Below, piece after piece: positions 1-8,659 of a DNA stretch of 64,000 nt. How positions within the stretch are numbered: the first letter of the stretch is position 1; each line of letters starts with the position of its first letter. A program made the position numbers and the translations under genes. The stretch is taken from the NCBI GenBank assembly GCA_023251135.1, contig JAHEZJ010000010.1:62001-126000 (forward strand), read 5' to 3'. Source of the stretch: Flavobacterium sp. (GTDB lineage: Bacteria > Bacteroidota > Bacteroidia > Flavobacteriales > Flavobacteriaceae). The notes below the pieces were generated by a model. That model was not told the DNA's origin. It saw only the letters and a program-made list of their open reading frames with translations, and did no database searches.

Positions 1-426
1 GCCTTTAATAAAAGCGGTATTACTTAAGATATTAATAGACTTATCTTCATTTGTCATTTCCTGAAATAATTTCTTTGTATCCGGGAAAATCAATTCTGGT
101 TTATACTCCATAAATAAAGCAGCTGTTTCTTCGTAAAACTGACTTAATTTATCGGTATCAATTTTAGCAATATCAACTTGCAGCGCGCTTAAAATTAGAT
201 AATAAAGTTCATACGTATCTATATTCAATCCTGTTTTTTCGTTAATATTATTCCCCAAAACATCATAGTATCTTACTACCTCGCTTACCTTATCCATCGT
301 ACTATCAATTTCAAAGAAATTTTTAAATAATAAATTCCTTTTTTTCTTAAATTCCGGATTGGATTTTATCAATGTCAGCCATAAATCGAAAGAGATATGG
401 GTATATTTTTTATACTCTATTTTCAA
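1..426 (-). CDS. HAD-superfamily hydrolase (3' part cut off by window edge)
   Basis: The reverse strand is open from the window edge to about 426 and reads as 142 codons of a HAD hydrolase. The N-terminus has the motif I stretch SFDLWLTLIKSNPEF, where the first Asp is the expected nucleophile. The open part ends in INILSNTAFIKG, which looks like motif II. The frame has no ATG before an upstream TAA, so I place the start at a TTG (426-424). The remaining motifs (III with Lys, IV with acidic residues) lie outside the window, so substrate and exact length are unknown. The start codon is inferred; the family call is fairly firm. Confidence 0.7.
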   Translation of the reverse strand, partial: MKIEYKKYTHISFDLWLTLIKSNPEFKKKRNLLFKNFFEIDSTMDKVSEVVRYYDVLGNNINEKTGLNIDTYELYYLILSALQVDIAKIDTDKLSQFYEETAALFMEYKPELIFPDTKKLFQEMTNEDKSINILSNTAFIKG

Positions 427-929
427 ATGAATGCTTTTTAAAATGCTTACAGAAATACCTGTTTATTATAATTTATCCCTTAACTTTCTTATTATTGATT
501 GTTATAACCGAAGTCTCCAAATCAAAATCAGACCCTGCCTCCTCATTTAGCCCCAGCCTAACCCAATAATACTCTTTGATAAACCGATGTCTTTTTTTTC
601 CTTTTCTTTAAATTTACTGTCGTTAAGATGCCTTTAAAAAAAAATAAAACATACAATGATACAAAAAGCAAGCTAAGTAAAAATGTGGGTTTCCGTAAAA
701 CCGAAAATATTTATTAACAAATTGAGTTTGGTTGCTCAAAAAAACCGCATCTGGCAGTCATAACAAGTCATAGCTTGCTTTATGCCGAAAAATACAAACT
801 AAAATAGTATCTTTGCTTCACTCTTCTTTGTAAGATAAATTTTGAATATTTTTTCTCAGTGACAAAAAACTTCACACTAAAAACAGAAAATGATTCGCTA
901 TAACTTCAACACCTAATTGAATTGCAACC
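427..929. other. Intergenic stretch, 0.5 kb, AT-rich
   Basis: No credible gene is seen between the divergent HAD hydrolase and the DUF983 gene. The only recognisable element is a TATCTTTG hexamer-type -7 box at 808-815, pointing to the DUF983 gene. Confidence 0.5.
808..815 (+). promoter_or_regulatory. Putative -7 promoter element (TATCTTTG)
   Basis: This is a perfect match to the Bacteroidota -7 consensus TAnnTTTG, about 115 bases before the DUF983 start. No TTG -33 element sits at the usual 19-23 base distance, so the call rests on the -7 box alone. Confidence 0.35.
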
Positions 930-1313
930 ATGTTAAAAAAAGGATCCAAACTAAACAGTATACTAACAGGAAGCTGCCCAAGATGCCAGAAAGAAAGTAT
1001 GTATTCAGACCGAAATCCGCTGCATTTGACCAAGGTTCTTAAAATGAACGAAAATTGCAGTCACTGCGGATTAAAGTACCAGATTGAACCGTCGTTTTTT
1101 TATGGTGCAATGTATGTGAGTTATGGCTTAAATGTTGCCGTAGGAATTGCAGCTTTTATTGTTTCATTTGTGTTTTTTAAAACTTCAATTGAAGAATCTT
1201 TCCTGACTATTGTTATCACTTTAATTCTATTGTTTCCGTTTGTTTTAAGGCTTTCCAGAAACCTGTACATCAACATGTTTGTTTCGTACGATCCCAACGC
1301 AGGAAAAGAATAA
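930..1313 (+). CDS. DUF983 family membrane protein
   Basis: A 127-residue protein with the DUF983 layout. Two zinc-ribbon-like Cys pairs (CPRC near residue 17, CSHC near 43) are followed by two hydrophobic segments (about residues 65-90 and 93-115). The family is common in Bacteroidota and Alphaproteobacteria and has no assigned biochemical role. The protein probably sits in the inner membrane with the Cys domain in the cytoplasm. It converges on the FAD oxidoreductase with only 2 bases between the stops. The ATG start agrees with the start of conservation. Confidence 0.85.
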   Translation: MLKKGSKLNSILTGSCPRCQKESMYSDRNPLHLTKVLKMNENCSHCGLKYQIEPSFFYGAMYVSYGLNVAVGIAAFIVSFVFFKTSIEESFLTIVITLILLFPFVLRLSRNLYINMFVSYDPNAGKE

Positions 1314-1315
1314 AA

Positions 1316-2365
1316 CTATTTTCTTTTTTTATAAAAACGCTGAATATCAATTGTCAGATCTAAAGCTTGCTGGTTTTCGATATAATCAAACAGATCTTTG
1401 GCCATTGCCGGTCCGAGCATAACGCCGCGTGTCCCTAAGCCATTTAAAAGATGTAGGGATGGGTATTGGTGGTGCGTTCCTATCATGGGTCTTCGGTCGC
1501 GTACAGTTGGTCTCACTCCGCCAAAATGCGAAACAATTTCAAAGTCACAACTGATAATTTCCTTTATACGATCCATTAGCTCTGTTCTTCCTTCTTCTGT
1601 TGGTGCATCGGTTTTGTCTTTCCAATTGTAGGTTGCACCAACTTTAAACAAATCATTCCCTAAAGGCAAAATAAAGACGCTGGTATTTACAATTACATCT
1701 AAATCAAGATCTGGTGCTTTGATCACAAAAAGTTCTCCTTTAGTCCCGTCTAACGGTAAATCCTGAAAAAACGGATTGGCATGCAAGCCAAAGCCCTCCG
1801 CAAAAACAATATGTTTGGCCTGATATTCTTTATACTGCACAAAATCTTCGTGAATAATCAGTTGTGCATGCTCAAATGACTCCTGAAGGAATATTTTATT
1901 TTGAAGTAAGTATTCGTGATATTTGTCCAATAAAAGCGCGGTATCCACATAACCGGTATGCAAAACTTCGCCATAATCAAATGGAGATTCAATACCGCTG
2001 TATTTTTTAAAGATTAATTTGGTAGAAAGAAATGGCGCTAAAAGTGGTTTATCTGAAGCCGAAAACCAATTGTTTTGTTCTTCTATGGAGAAAAACTTTC
2101 TTAAAATTGGAAGTTTAAAATTTACCTTGATTTTCAATTTACCTTCAAGGGTTTCATAAAATTCGTCCATTAAGGAAAGCTGTTCTTGGGCTTTCCAAAC
2201 CTCGCTAAAGCGCTTTAAAATGACCGGATTGTACAAGCCTCCGGCAACTCTTGATGAATTTTGCGATTCGTCACTTATAACGACTATAGATTTATTGTTT
2301 TTAAGCGCAATTTCAGCAAATGAAATTCCAGCCAATCCAGATCCAACGATTATATAATCCAACAT
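1316..2365 (-). CDS. FAD-dependent oxidoreductase (DAO/glycine-oxidase-like)
   Basis: The N-terminal Rossmann fingerprint IVGSGLAGISFAEIAL marks an FAD-binding oxidoreductase of the D-amino-acid-oxidase superfamily. The C-terminal region VRPTVRDRRPMIG and LNGLGTRGVMLGPAMA is typical of DAO enzymes, where it closes the flavin site. I chose the internal ATG at 2365 (349 residues), because the flavin motif follows at once and the longer frame runs through a terminator hairpin. The substrate cannot be read from the sequence; an amine or amino acid is likely by family. A TACATTTG box in the upstream hairpin loop (2401-2408, minus strand) could be its promoter. Confidence 0.8.
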   Translation of the reverse strand: MLDYIIVGSGLAGISFAEIALKNNKSIVVISDESQNSSRVAGGLYNPVILKRFSEVWKAQEQLSLMDEFYETLEGKLKIKVNFKLPILRKFFSIEEQNNWFSASDKPLLAPFLSTKLIFKKYSGIESPFDYGEVLHTGYVDTALLLDKYHEYLLQNKIFLQESFEHAQLIIHEDFVQYKEYQAKHIVFAEGFGLHANPFFQDLPLDGTKGELFVIKAPDLDLDVIVNTSVFILPLGNDLFKVGATYNWKDKTDAPTEEGRTELMDRIKEIISCDFEIVSHFGGVRPTVRDRRPMIGTHHQYPSLHLLNGLGTRGVMLGPAMAKDLFDYIENQQALDLTIDIQRFYKKRK

Positions 2366-2383
2366 GTGTAAATAGGGTAAAAT

Positions 2384-2420
2384 AAAAAAAACTCTTACCA
2401 CAAATGTAGTAAGAGTTTTT
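2384..2420 (-). terminator. Rho-independent terminator after gldO (copy 2)
   Basis: An inverted repeat has arms AAAAACTCTTAC (2387-2398) and GTAAGAGTTTTT (2409-2420), with T-tracts on both strands. It lies 21 bases past the gldO stop. It is nearly identical to the hairpin after gldN at 3593-3631, which suggests that gene and terminator were duplicated together. The loop contains TACATTTG on the minus strand, a match to the -7 consensus. Confidence 0.8.
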
Positions 2421-2440
2421 GGTATAATGTTACGATATCC

Positions 2441-3430
2441 TTAATAGCTCCACATATCCTGCTCGAAGTCACGAATCTTCTCTTTTACCCGTTCAGATTC
2501 TAACAGCTGCTTTTGTGCGTTATCTTTCATGTAGTCTTTAATTTCGCGATCCCCATATACATTCTCTTCTTTATAGATAATCGAATTAAAACGTCGTGAA
2601 TTTAAAATCTGATCGAACGAAATAGGGTGTGCAGAATTACTATCATTAAATGCTTTCGCTTCGTTTAATACTTCCCGCGCATTAGGGAAGAAAACCCAAA
2701 ACAGCTCAATATAATCCTTCTCATCACTATTCATGGTATAAACATCGGGTGTTACCGGACAAATTCCGAGTAAACGATACTTCAATTCACTTTGACGTTT
2801 GTCAAAATACCAATATCCTTTTAGTTTATACTGCGTAACATCTGCTGCCGTTAAATCCTGTTTCAAAATATACTCCGCCGGCACCGTTCTGGTCGGACCA
2901 ACTGTTTCGTCAACATAAGTAACTACTTTTTTCTTACCTGTTCCGGTAACTACTTTTTTCTTGACCACACGCGTTTTGTAGTCGTCCGGGTACTGGTTGA
3001 TTAACTCCCTACCGGCATCCGTGGTGTCGACACGCGATAGTCCGCCCTGAATGTCTTTAAGTGATTTCTTAGTATTAAAGTAGCTGTCGGCATACACTTC
3101 TGTGATTCTGCCCGCTTTTATTCCTCTGGTTAAAACGTCGTAAAGCGAACGTCTGTCCGAACCAATATTGGCTGTATCTACCGGGAAATATAAAGGAAAG
3201 TTTATTTTTTCATTTAAATCAATAATCTCCCAGGTCGTTTTTCCCATCAAAACATCCCGATCATCTACGTAACCATAGGACAAAGGTTTATCATTGTCTG
3301 CAGCAATCTGAGACGCCTTCTTTATCCCAATTTGATCTGCTGTTTTTGCATTCAGTAAATTTGATTGTGCTATAGAACTAAAACTTCCGATAACTCCAAC
3401 AATAACGATTAAAAACTTTCTTATTTTCAT
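2441..3430 (-). CDS. gldO: GldN paralogue (GldO), T9SS/gliding periplasmic component
   Basis: From the ATG at 3430 this is a 329-residue near-copy of the upstream GldN. The N-terminus (KIRKFLIVIVGVIGSFSSIAQ) is a Sec signal peptide with a cleavage site near SIAQ-S. The longer frame to 3520 has no signal peptide at its start, so I reject it. In F. johnsoniae, gldN and gldO are adjacent and partly redundant, and GldN is part of the T9SS ring/core with GldK, GldL and GldM. The two copies differ mostly in synonymous codons and scattered residues (for example TRGIKAGRI versus TKAVKNGKI). The 221 bases between them include the first copy's terminator, so gldO may be expressed separately or by readthrough. 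Confidence 0.93.
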   Translation of the reverse strand: MKIRKFLIVIVGVIGSFSSIAQSNLLNAKTADQIGIKKASQIAADNDKPLSYGYVDDRDVLMGKTTWEIIDLNEKINFPLYFPVDTANIGSDRRSLYDVLTRGIKAGRITEVYADSYFNTKKSLKDIQGGLSRVDTTDAGRELINQYPDDYKTRVVKKKVVTGTGKKKVVTYVDETVGPTRTVPAEYILKQDLTAADVTQYKLKGYWYFDKRQSELKYRLLGICPVTPDVYTMNSDEKDYIELFWVFFPNAREVLNEAKAFNDSNSAHPISFDQILNSRRFNSIIYKEENVYGDREIKDYMKDNAQKQLLESERVKEKIRDFEQDMWSY

Positions 3431-3592
3431 AATGAGACGATTAAAATCTATTGAACGTAAACTTATACTATTTATTGTTCTTTTTCCTACATCTACCAAA
3501 AAACCCGATAAGAGCACCATAAAGGCACCTGGAACAGTTTATAAAAAAATCTCGATCCCTCCCTTCAGCAATTAATTCTTTTATTAATGGAC

Positions 3593-3631
3593 AAAAAAAA
3601 ACTCTTACTACAAATGTAGTAAGAGTTTTTG
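3593..3631 (-). terminator. Rho-independent terminator after gldN (copy 1)
   Basis: A perfect palindrome ACTCTTACTACA / TGTAGTAAGAGT is flanked by A- and T-runs, 21 bases past the gldN stop. That is the same spacing as the copy after gldO. The centre again carries TACATTTG on the minus strand (3611-3618), which could start a gldO transcript with a leader of about 175 bases. Confidence 0.8.
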
Positions 3632-3651
3632 ATATATTGTTATTCAGATAC

Positions 3652-4644
3652 TTAGTAGTTCCACATATCTTGCTCGAAGTTACGAATCTTCTCTTTTACT
3701 CTTTCAGATTCTAACAATTGGTTTTGTGCGTTGTCTTTCATGTAATCTTTGATCTCACGATCTCCGTACAAGTTTTCTTCTTTATAAACAACAGCATTGA
3801 AACGTCTTGAATTTAAGATCTGATCGAATGAAATTGGAAGTGCAGAATTACTGTCGTTAAATGCTTTTGCTTCGTGAAGTGCCTCTCTGGCATTAGGGAA
3901 GAAAACCCAAAATAACTCGATATAATCCTTTTCGTCACTGTTCATCGTGTAAACATCCGGAGTTACTGGACAAATTCCAAGTAAACGATATTTCAATTCA
4001 CTCTGACGTTTGTCAAAATACCAGTATCCTTTAATTTTATACTGTGTAACATCTGCAGCAGTTAAGTCTTGTTTTAGGATATATTCCGCAGGTACCGTTC
4101 TTGTTGGTCCAACAGTTTCATCCACATACGAAACTACTTTTTTCTTACCTGTACCCGTAACTACTTTTTTCTTCACTACACGTGTTTTATAGTCGTCCGG
4201 ATATTGGTTGATTAATTCTCTACCTGCATCTGTTGTATCAATACGAGATAATGCACCCTGAATATCTTTCAAAGATTTTTTAGTATTGAAATAACTGTCG
4301 CTATATACTTCAGTTATTTTACCGTTTTTAACAGCTTTCGTCAAAACGTCATAAAGTGAACGTCTGTCAGAACCAATATTAGCCGTATCAACCGGAAAGT
4401 ACATTGGAAAGTTTATTTTTTCATTTAAATCAATGATTTCCCAAGTAGTTTTTCCCATTAAGATATCTCTATCATCTACATAACCATAAGCTAAAGGCTT
4501 ATCGTTATCAGAAATAAGTTGCGCAGGAGTCTTAAGTCCTATCTGATCAGGTGTTTTTGCATTAAGCAAATTCGATTGCGCATAAGAAGAAAAACCTCCA
4601 GCGATAGAAACAATAGCTATTAAAAAATTTCTTACTTTCATCAT
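3652..4644 (-). CDS. gldN: GldN, T9SS/gliding motility periplasmic protein
   Basis: A 330-residue protein with a signal peptide (KVRNFLIAIVSIAGGFSSYAQ). The conserved GldN body includes YGYVDDRDILMGKTTWEIID and the basic KKKVVTGTGKKKVV segment. GldN is needed for type IX secretion and gliding, and acts in the periplasm or on the inner face of the outer membrane with GldK and GldM. The start is ATG-ATG, and either Met (4644 or 4641) could be used. It lies 42 bases after gldM in the gldK-gldL-gldM-gldN operon. Confidence 0.96.
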   Translation of the reverse strand: MMKVRNFLIAIVSIAGGFSSYAQSNLLNAKTPDQIGLKTPAQLISDNDKPLAYGYVDDRDILMGKTTWEIIDLNEKINFPMYFPVDTANIGSDRRSLYDVLTKAVKNGKITEVYSDSYFNTKKSLKDIQGALSRIDTTDAGRELINQYPDDYKTRVVKKKVVTGTGKKKVVSYVDETVGPTRTVPAEYILKQDLTAADVTQYKIKGYWYFDKRQSELKYRLLGICPVTPDVYTMNSDEKDYIELFWVFFPNAREALHEAKAFNDSNSALPISFDQILNSRRFNAVVYKEENLYGDREIKDYMKDNAQNQLLESERVKEKIRNFEQDMWNY

Positions 4645-4686
4645 GATATCATTATAAGATATTGAATTGTAGTTTTATCTACTTTA

Positions 4687-6228
4687 TTATTGTATTTCGT
4701 AAATTACCGGAGCAGTTCTTGGCAATAAGTAACTACCAGCTCCAACAAGTTTAGTTTTAATTTCAGAAATAGTAACCTGGTCTCCTTTTCCAGCTCTTGC
4801 AAGAACTGATTTACATTGTGCATTTAATCTGTTACCGTTAACAACCACTGTAGGCTGTCCTGCGATTTTTAAGTTAAATCCAACAACATCTAAACCAACT
4901 TCAAAATCAAAATCAAGTAATTTAGCACCAATAGTAGCAATTTCTAAGTTAGATTTAGGTCCTTTAACAACACCCATTTCTCCTCTAATTGTACCTGTTG
5001 GTCCAGGAATACCTTTAATTCTGAATGTTTTCTTATCTGTAACTTTATCTCCGTTTGGTAATGTACCAGTAACAGAAATGGTAGCTTCAGTACCTGAACC
5101 TGGGTTCATGTTGTATTTTCCTGGTTTACCAGCTGAAGCTAATCCTGGAGCACTTGCTACAATTTTGTTAGCATCTACACCAGCAAATGACACAGAGATT
5201 GGGTTAACAACTCCTCTATATACTACGTTCATTTTATCAGCAGAGATTGTAGCAGAGTTTGGTCTTGGTACTACAACATATTTTCCGGCAAATTTAAGTG
5301 GAATGTTTTTACCATCTTCTAAGAAAGTAAATTGTCCGTTAATGTTTTGCTCTCCAACACCTCCGGCAGTTAATGAGATAACCGCTTGTCCGTTAACGAT
5401 TTGTCCAGGACCTTGGAATGAAGTTGGTTTTGTGTTTTCGTCATAACGTCCTAAAACTACCTTACCAGTAACTTTTTCTCCTTGGAAGTAAGCGTTTTTG
5501 TCTAAAACAACAATCGCTTGGTAGTTGCTATAAGAAGCAGCAGCAACAGCCGCTTTTCCTAATGCACTGTTGTAAACATCTGTTTCCACTTTTGTAACGT
5601 CATTTTGCCAAGCTGAAAGTTTTGCAGCTGAAGCAATTGCCGGGAAACCTTTAAAATGATAAGCTAAGTATTTTTCTTTTATACCGTCTTTGTTTTTTAC
5701 ATCAGAAACATCAAATTTTTGATTTACTTCCGCAATAATGTTAGCGTATTTTTTATCTGATCCTAAAGTAGCTTTAATATCAGCTTTATATTTCTCGATT
5801 TTTGCTATGATCTCATTACCTTTAGCAGTATATCCGTCTCCTGTAAACCAGTTATCGATATTATCTCCTCTGTCCATAGATTCATAAGGCAACTTACCTG
5901 TTTCTTTATCCGCTTCAAATCCTTTAACAGATTGTGCTTTTAAAGTTCCGATATAAGCGTAAAAATCTTTTGAAATTGCTTCAATTTTATGAGCTGTTTC
6001 TGCAGCGATAGCAAATTCTCCTTTTGCCTCAGCTGCTTTTTGATCTAAAGCTGTTAATAAAGAGGTATTATTTGTAATTGCTGTTGTATTAGAAGCTTCA
6101 AATTTTTCGTTAAATAAACCAAAACCTGAAATTACTTCTTTTGATACGTTCATTGCCAACATTGCGATGAAAACCAGATACATCAGGTTAATCATCTTCT
6201 GTCTAGGGGTTAATTTTCCTCCTGCCAT
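4687..6228 (-). CDS. gldM: GldM, T9SS motor shaft protein
   Basis: The 513-residue protein begins AGGKLTPRQKMINLMYLV, the GldM signature. One transmembrane helix (about residues 13-33) is followed by a large periplasmic region. By family, GldM dimers form a four-domain shaft that crosses the periplasm and couples the GldL proton channel to the GldK/GldN ring. The length matches known GldM proteins. It lies 51 bases after gldL on the same strand. Confidence 0.97.
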   Translation of the reverse strand: MAGGKLTPRQKMINLMYLVFIAMLAMNVSKEVISGFGLFNEKFEASNTTAITNNTSLLTALDQKAAEAKGEFAIAAETAHKIEAISKDFYAYIGTLKAQSVKGFEADKETGKLPYESMDRGDNIDNWFTGDGYTAKGNEIIAKIEKYKADIKATLGSDKKYANIIAEVNQKFDVSDVKNKDGIKEKYLAYHFKGFPAIASAAKLSAWQNDVTKVETDVYNSALGKAAVAAASYSNYQAIVVLDKNAYFQGEKVTGKVVLGRYDENTKPTSFQGPGQIVNGQAVISLTAGGVGEQNINGQFTFLEDGKNIPLKFAGKYVVVPRPNSATISADKMNVVYRGVVNPISVSFAGVDANKIVASAPGLASAGKPGKYNMNPGSGTEATISVTGTLPNGDKVTDKKTFRIKGIPGPTGTIRGEMGVVKGPKSNLEIATIGAKLLDFDFEVGLDVVGFNLKIAGQPTVVVNGNRLNAQCKSVLARAGKGDQVTISEIKTKLVGAGSYLLPRTAPVIYEIQ

Positions 6229-6279
6229 TTTTTCTAATTAGTTCTTATTAATAAATTTAATATAATAGTCAAAAACTAA

Positions 6280-6927
6280 TTATCCTTTGTTACTCATTGC
6301 AGAAAGCATACCACCGTAAACACTGTTTAATGAAGCAATGTTTGCAGTCATAGATTGCATTTGTTCTTTTAATTTAGAAGCATTTTCAGCAATTTCGCTG
6401 TTTGCTTGTGCATTTCTTGAAGCACTTTCTAATTGTACTTTGTATAAGCTGTTTAATGATTCCATTTGTGCAGCAGCCATAGACATTTCTTCAGCATATT
6501 TCTTTTGTCCTGCAATAGAATCTACTGTTGGAGAAATTGCTTTTGCAGCTCCTTCGAAGTTTTTGATGCTGTTTCCTAAGCTTGACATTAACTCACCGTC
6601 AATTTTAGCTTCTTTCAACATTGCATCTAATTTTTGAGACAACAATCCTTGGGCGTCAGTTGTAGTCTCAACTTTGTCAGCTTTTTTTCTAGCCTGACCG
6701 TTTGCTAATTCAGGATAAACAAGAGTCCAGTCTAATTCGTCTTCAACTGGTTCGAAAGCAGAAAGAGCAAAGATTACCGCCTCAGTTACCAATCCAACTG
6801 ATAACATCACAGTTCCTGTTAATGGTCCAATTTCAAAGTGAGTAATTTTGAATAAAGCTCCAATAATTACTACTGCCGCTCCCATACCATAAGCGAAATT
6901 CATTGCTTTTTTACTTAATAATGCCAT
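6280..6927 (-). CDS. gldL: GldL, T9SS/gliding inner-membrane motor protein
   Basis: A 215-residue protein with two N-terminal transmembrane helices (about residues 10-28 and 36-56) and a cytoplasmic coiled-coil-like tail. Glu49 lies in the second helix (LVTEAVIFAL), the position of the conserved acidic residue implicated in proton-motive-force use by GldL. With GldM it forms the rotary motor that powers secretion and gliding. It lies 65 bases after gldK in the operon. Confidence 0.97.
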   Translation of the reverse strand: MALLSKKAMNFAYGMGAAVVIIGALFKITHFEIGPLTGTVMLSVGLVTEAVIFALSAFEPVEDELDWTLVYPELANGQARKKADKVETTTDAQGLLSQKLDAMLKEAKIDGELMSSLGNSIKNFEGAAKAISPTVDSIAGQKKYAEEMSMAAAQMESLNSLYKVQLESASRNAQANSEIAENASKLKEQMQSMTANIASLNSVYGGMLSAMSNKG

Positions 6928-6992
6928 AATACTTTTTTTTAGGTTTTAATTTAAAATAGATTTGATTTGGTTATGAATTTGATTTTAATTAT

Positions 6993-8396
6993 TTACTTTC
7001 TTTTTTTTCCGCTTCCAGTCGCCTGAGTTCCCATGTAATCTTGTACAGTTCTGAAACCAATATAACTTCTTGCAGAATCAGCATATTCGTGATCACGTGT
7101 GCTTACCTGTAGGAAATAAGCAACGTCTTTCCAAGAACCTCCACGAACCACTTTTCTTTGGTTGTTTCCGTCAATTACGTTTGGATTCATTGTAGAAACA
7201 TATTCGTATGCATTTGGATTATAAGCTGAATCGGTCCACTCAGAAACGTTTCCTGCCATGTTGTATAAACCATAACCATTAACTTCGTAAGATTTAGCTT
7301 CAACGGTGTACAATGCCTCATCAGCAGCATAATCTCCTCTGCTTGGTTTGAAGTTTGCTAAGAAACAACCTCTGTCGCTTTTCGTATAAGGACCTCCCCA
7401 AGGGTAAGTAGCTGATTCCAGACCTCCTCTTGCAGCATACTCCCACTCTGCCTCTGTTGGCAATCTGAAAGAGTTTACTAAGTCACGTCCTTTTTTCTTA
7501 GATTTAATGTAACTGTTTTTGTTCAAAGTTCTCCATGCGCAGAATGCTTTTGCCTGCTTCCAGGTTACACCCACTACAGGATAATCTCCGTAAGCTTTAT
7601 GCCAGAAATAATCATTGTGCATTGGCTCATTATAAGAGTAAGCGAAATCTTTAATCCAAACGGTTGTGTCAGGATATACGCTAACTTGCTCTGTTTTAAC
7701 GAAGTCTTTTCTTTTACCAACTTTAGCTTTCGCTGCAGCCTGAATGTCCATCCAAGAATAACGGAATTTCAATTTGTTTACATCAATTGTTCTTAAGCCA
7801 TTGTATGACTCTTCAATTGGCAAATACATAGAATCCATTACCTCAGTATAGTACTCGTCCGGATACGCTTTTGTATCCTTAATTAACTTCACTTTTTTGT
7901 TTAGTTTTCTACCTGCATACGGATCATCTTTTGTTCCTACGCTGTAGTAGTTATCATACATATATTTATCATATGCCGTCATTTTCTCCGGATCTGAATC
8001 ATTAAATGCATAATCAGCAATACTGCCGCCTTTTTTACCTTTAGAGTCACCAGCTGGTTTTTGCCCTGTCATATCGGCCAAAATTGCTAAACGAACTCTC
8101 ATTGTAGAATCTTTTACCCAGTCTACAAATTGACGGTACTCACTATTGGTGATCTCCGTTTCATCCATATAAAATGCACGAACCGTTACCGTTCTGGTAG
8201 GAGCATCCTCCACATTAGCTAAATCAGCATCTGATTTACCCATAATAAAAGATCCACCAGGAACTAATGTCATTCCATAAGGCTTCTCAGGATGCCATTT
8301 ACCTCCTGTAACACCAACTAACTCACCTTTGTCACCTGACTTACCACAGCCGATTACTAGTGTTAACATTGTTGCAAATGCAATAAACTTCTTCAT
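6993..8396 (-). CDS. gldK: GldK, T9SS/gliding outer-membrane lipoprotein
   Basis: A 467-residue lipoprotein. A short hydrophobic leader ends in the lipobox LVIGC, with the acylated Cys at residue 17. The body has the formylglycine-generating-enzyme/sulfatase-modifying fold, seen in GGSFIMG, RLPTEAEWEYAARGG, NMAGNVSEWTDSAYN and VVRGGSW. GldK forms a periplasmic ring with GldN below the outer membrane. It is the first gene of gldKLMN. A TATTTTTG -7 box lies at 8493-8500 on the minus strand, which would give a leader of about 100 bases. Confidence 0.97.
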   Translation of the reverse strand: MKKFIAFATMLTLVIGCGKSGDKGELVGVTGGKWHPEKPYGMTLVPGGSFIMGKSDADLANVEDAPTRTVTVRAFYMDETEITNSEYRQFVDWVKDSTMRVRLAILADMTGQKPAGDSKGKKGGSIADYAFNDSDPEKMTAYDKYMYDNYYSVGTKDDPYAGRKLNKKVKLIKDTKAYPDEYYTEVMDSMYLPIEESYNGLRTIDVNKLKFRYSWMDIQAAAKAKVGKRKDFVKTEQVSVYPDTTVWIKDFAYSYNEPMHNDYFWHKAYGDYPVVGVTWKQAKAFCAWRTLNKNSYIKSKKKGRDLVNSFRLPTEAEWEYAARGGLESATYPWGGPYTKSDRGCFLANFKPSRGDYAADEALYTVEAKSYEVNGYGLYNMAGNVSEWTDSAYNPNAYEYVSTMNPNVIDGNNQRKVVRGGSWKDVAYFLQVSTRDHEYADSARSYIGFRTVQDYMGTQATGSGKKRK

Positions 8397-8492
8397 ATAA
8401 ATTTGGGATTATCTATTCATTATTATAAGTCCGTAAACGTATTTATTATTTATCTAAAAAACAATACTAGTTGCGAAATTTATTTTATTGGT

Positions 8493-8500
8493 CAAAAATA
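8493..8500 (-). promoter_or_regulatory. Putative -7 element for gldKLMN (TATTTTTG)
   Basis: A match to TAnnTTTG in the 263-base AT-rich gap between the hutG-like gene and gldK. No clear -33 TTG is seen. No other element is recognisable in this gap, although the long A-run (8512-8523) may bend the DNA. Confidence 0.35.
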
Positions 8501-8659
8501 ATGTTAAATAAAATAAAAAAAAAATATTTCATCGATAAACTAGCGCAAAAAATCGACGTAAAACGCAATTTATAAAACTTAATATTTATTTTCCTACTAA
8601 TACTACTTAACGGTATTTTTAATATGCTAAAAAATTAAGATTTCTGTTGAAATTTCATT

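Noticed and set aside
372..569. 65-codon plus-strand frame at the left edge
   Set aside because: It lies opposite the HAD hydrolase, whose motifs are clear, and its translation has no recognisable feature.
2366..2401. Upstream extension of the FAD oxidoreductase
   Set aside because: It crosses a terminator hairpin and adds no conserved residues before the flavin motif.
2441..3520. Longer gldO start at 3520
   Set aside because: The added 30 residues come before an intact signal peptide that begins at 3430.
5078..5446. 122-codon frame opposite gldM
   Set aside because: Antisense shadow of a well-supported gene; low-complexity composition.
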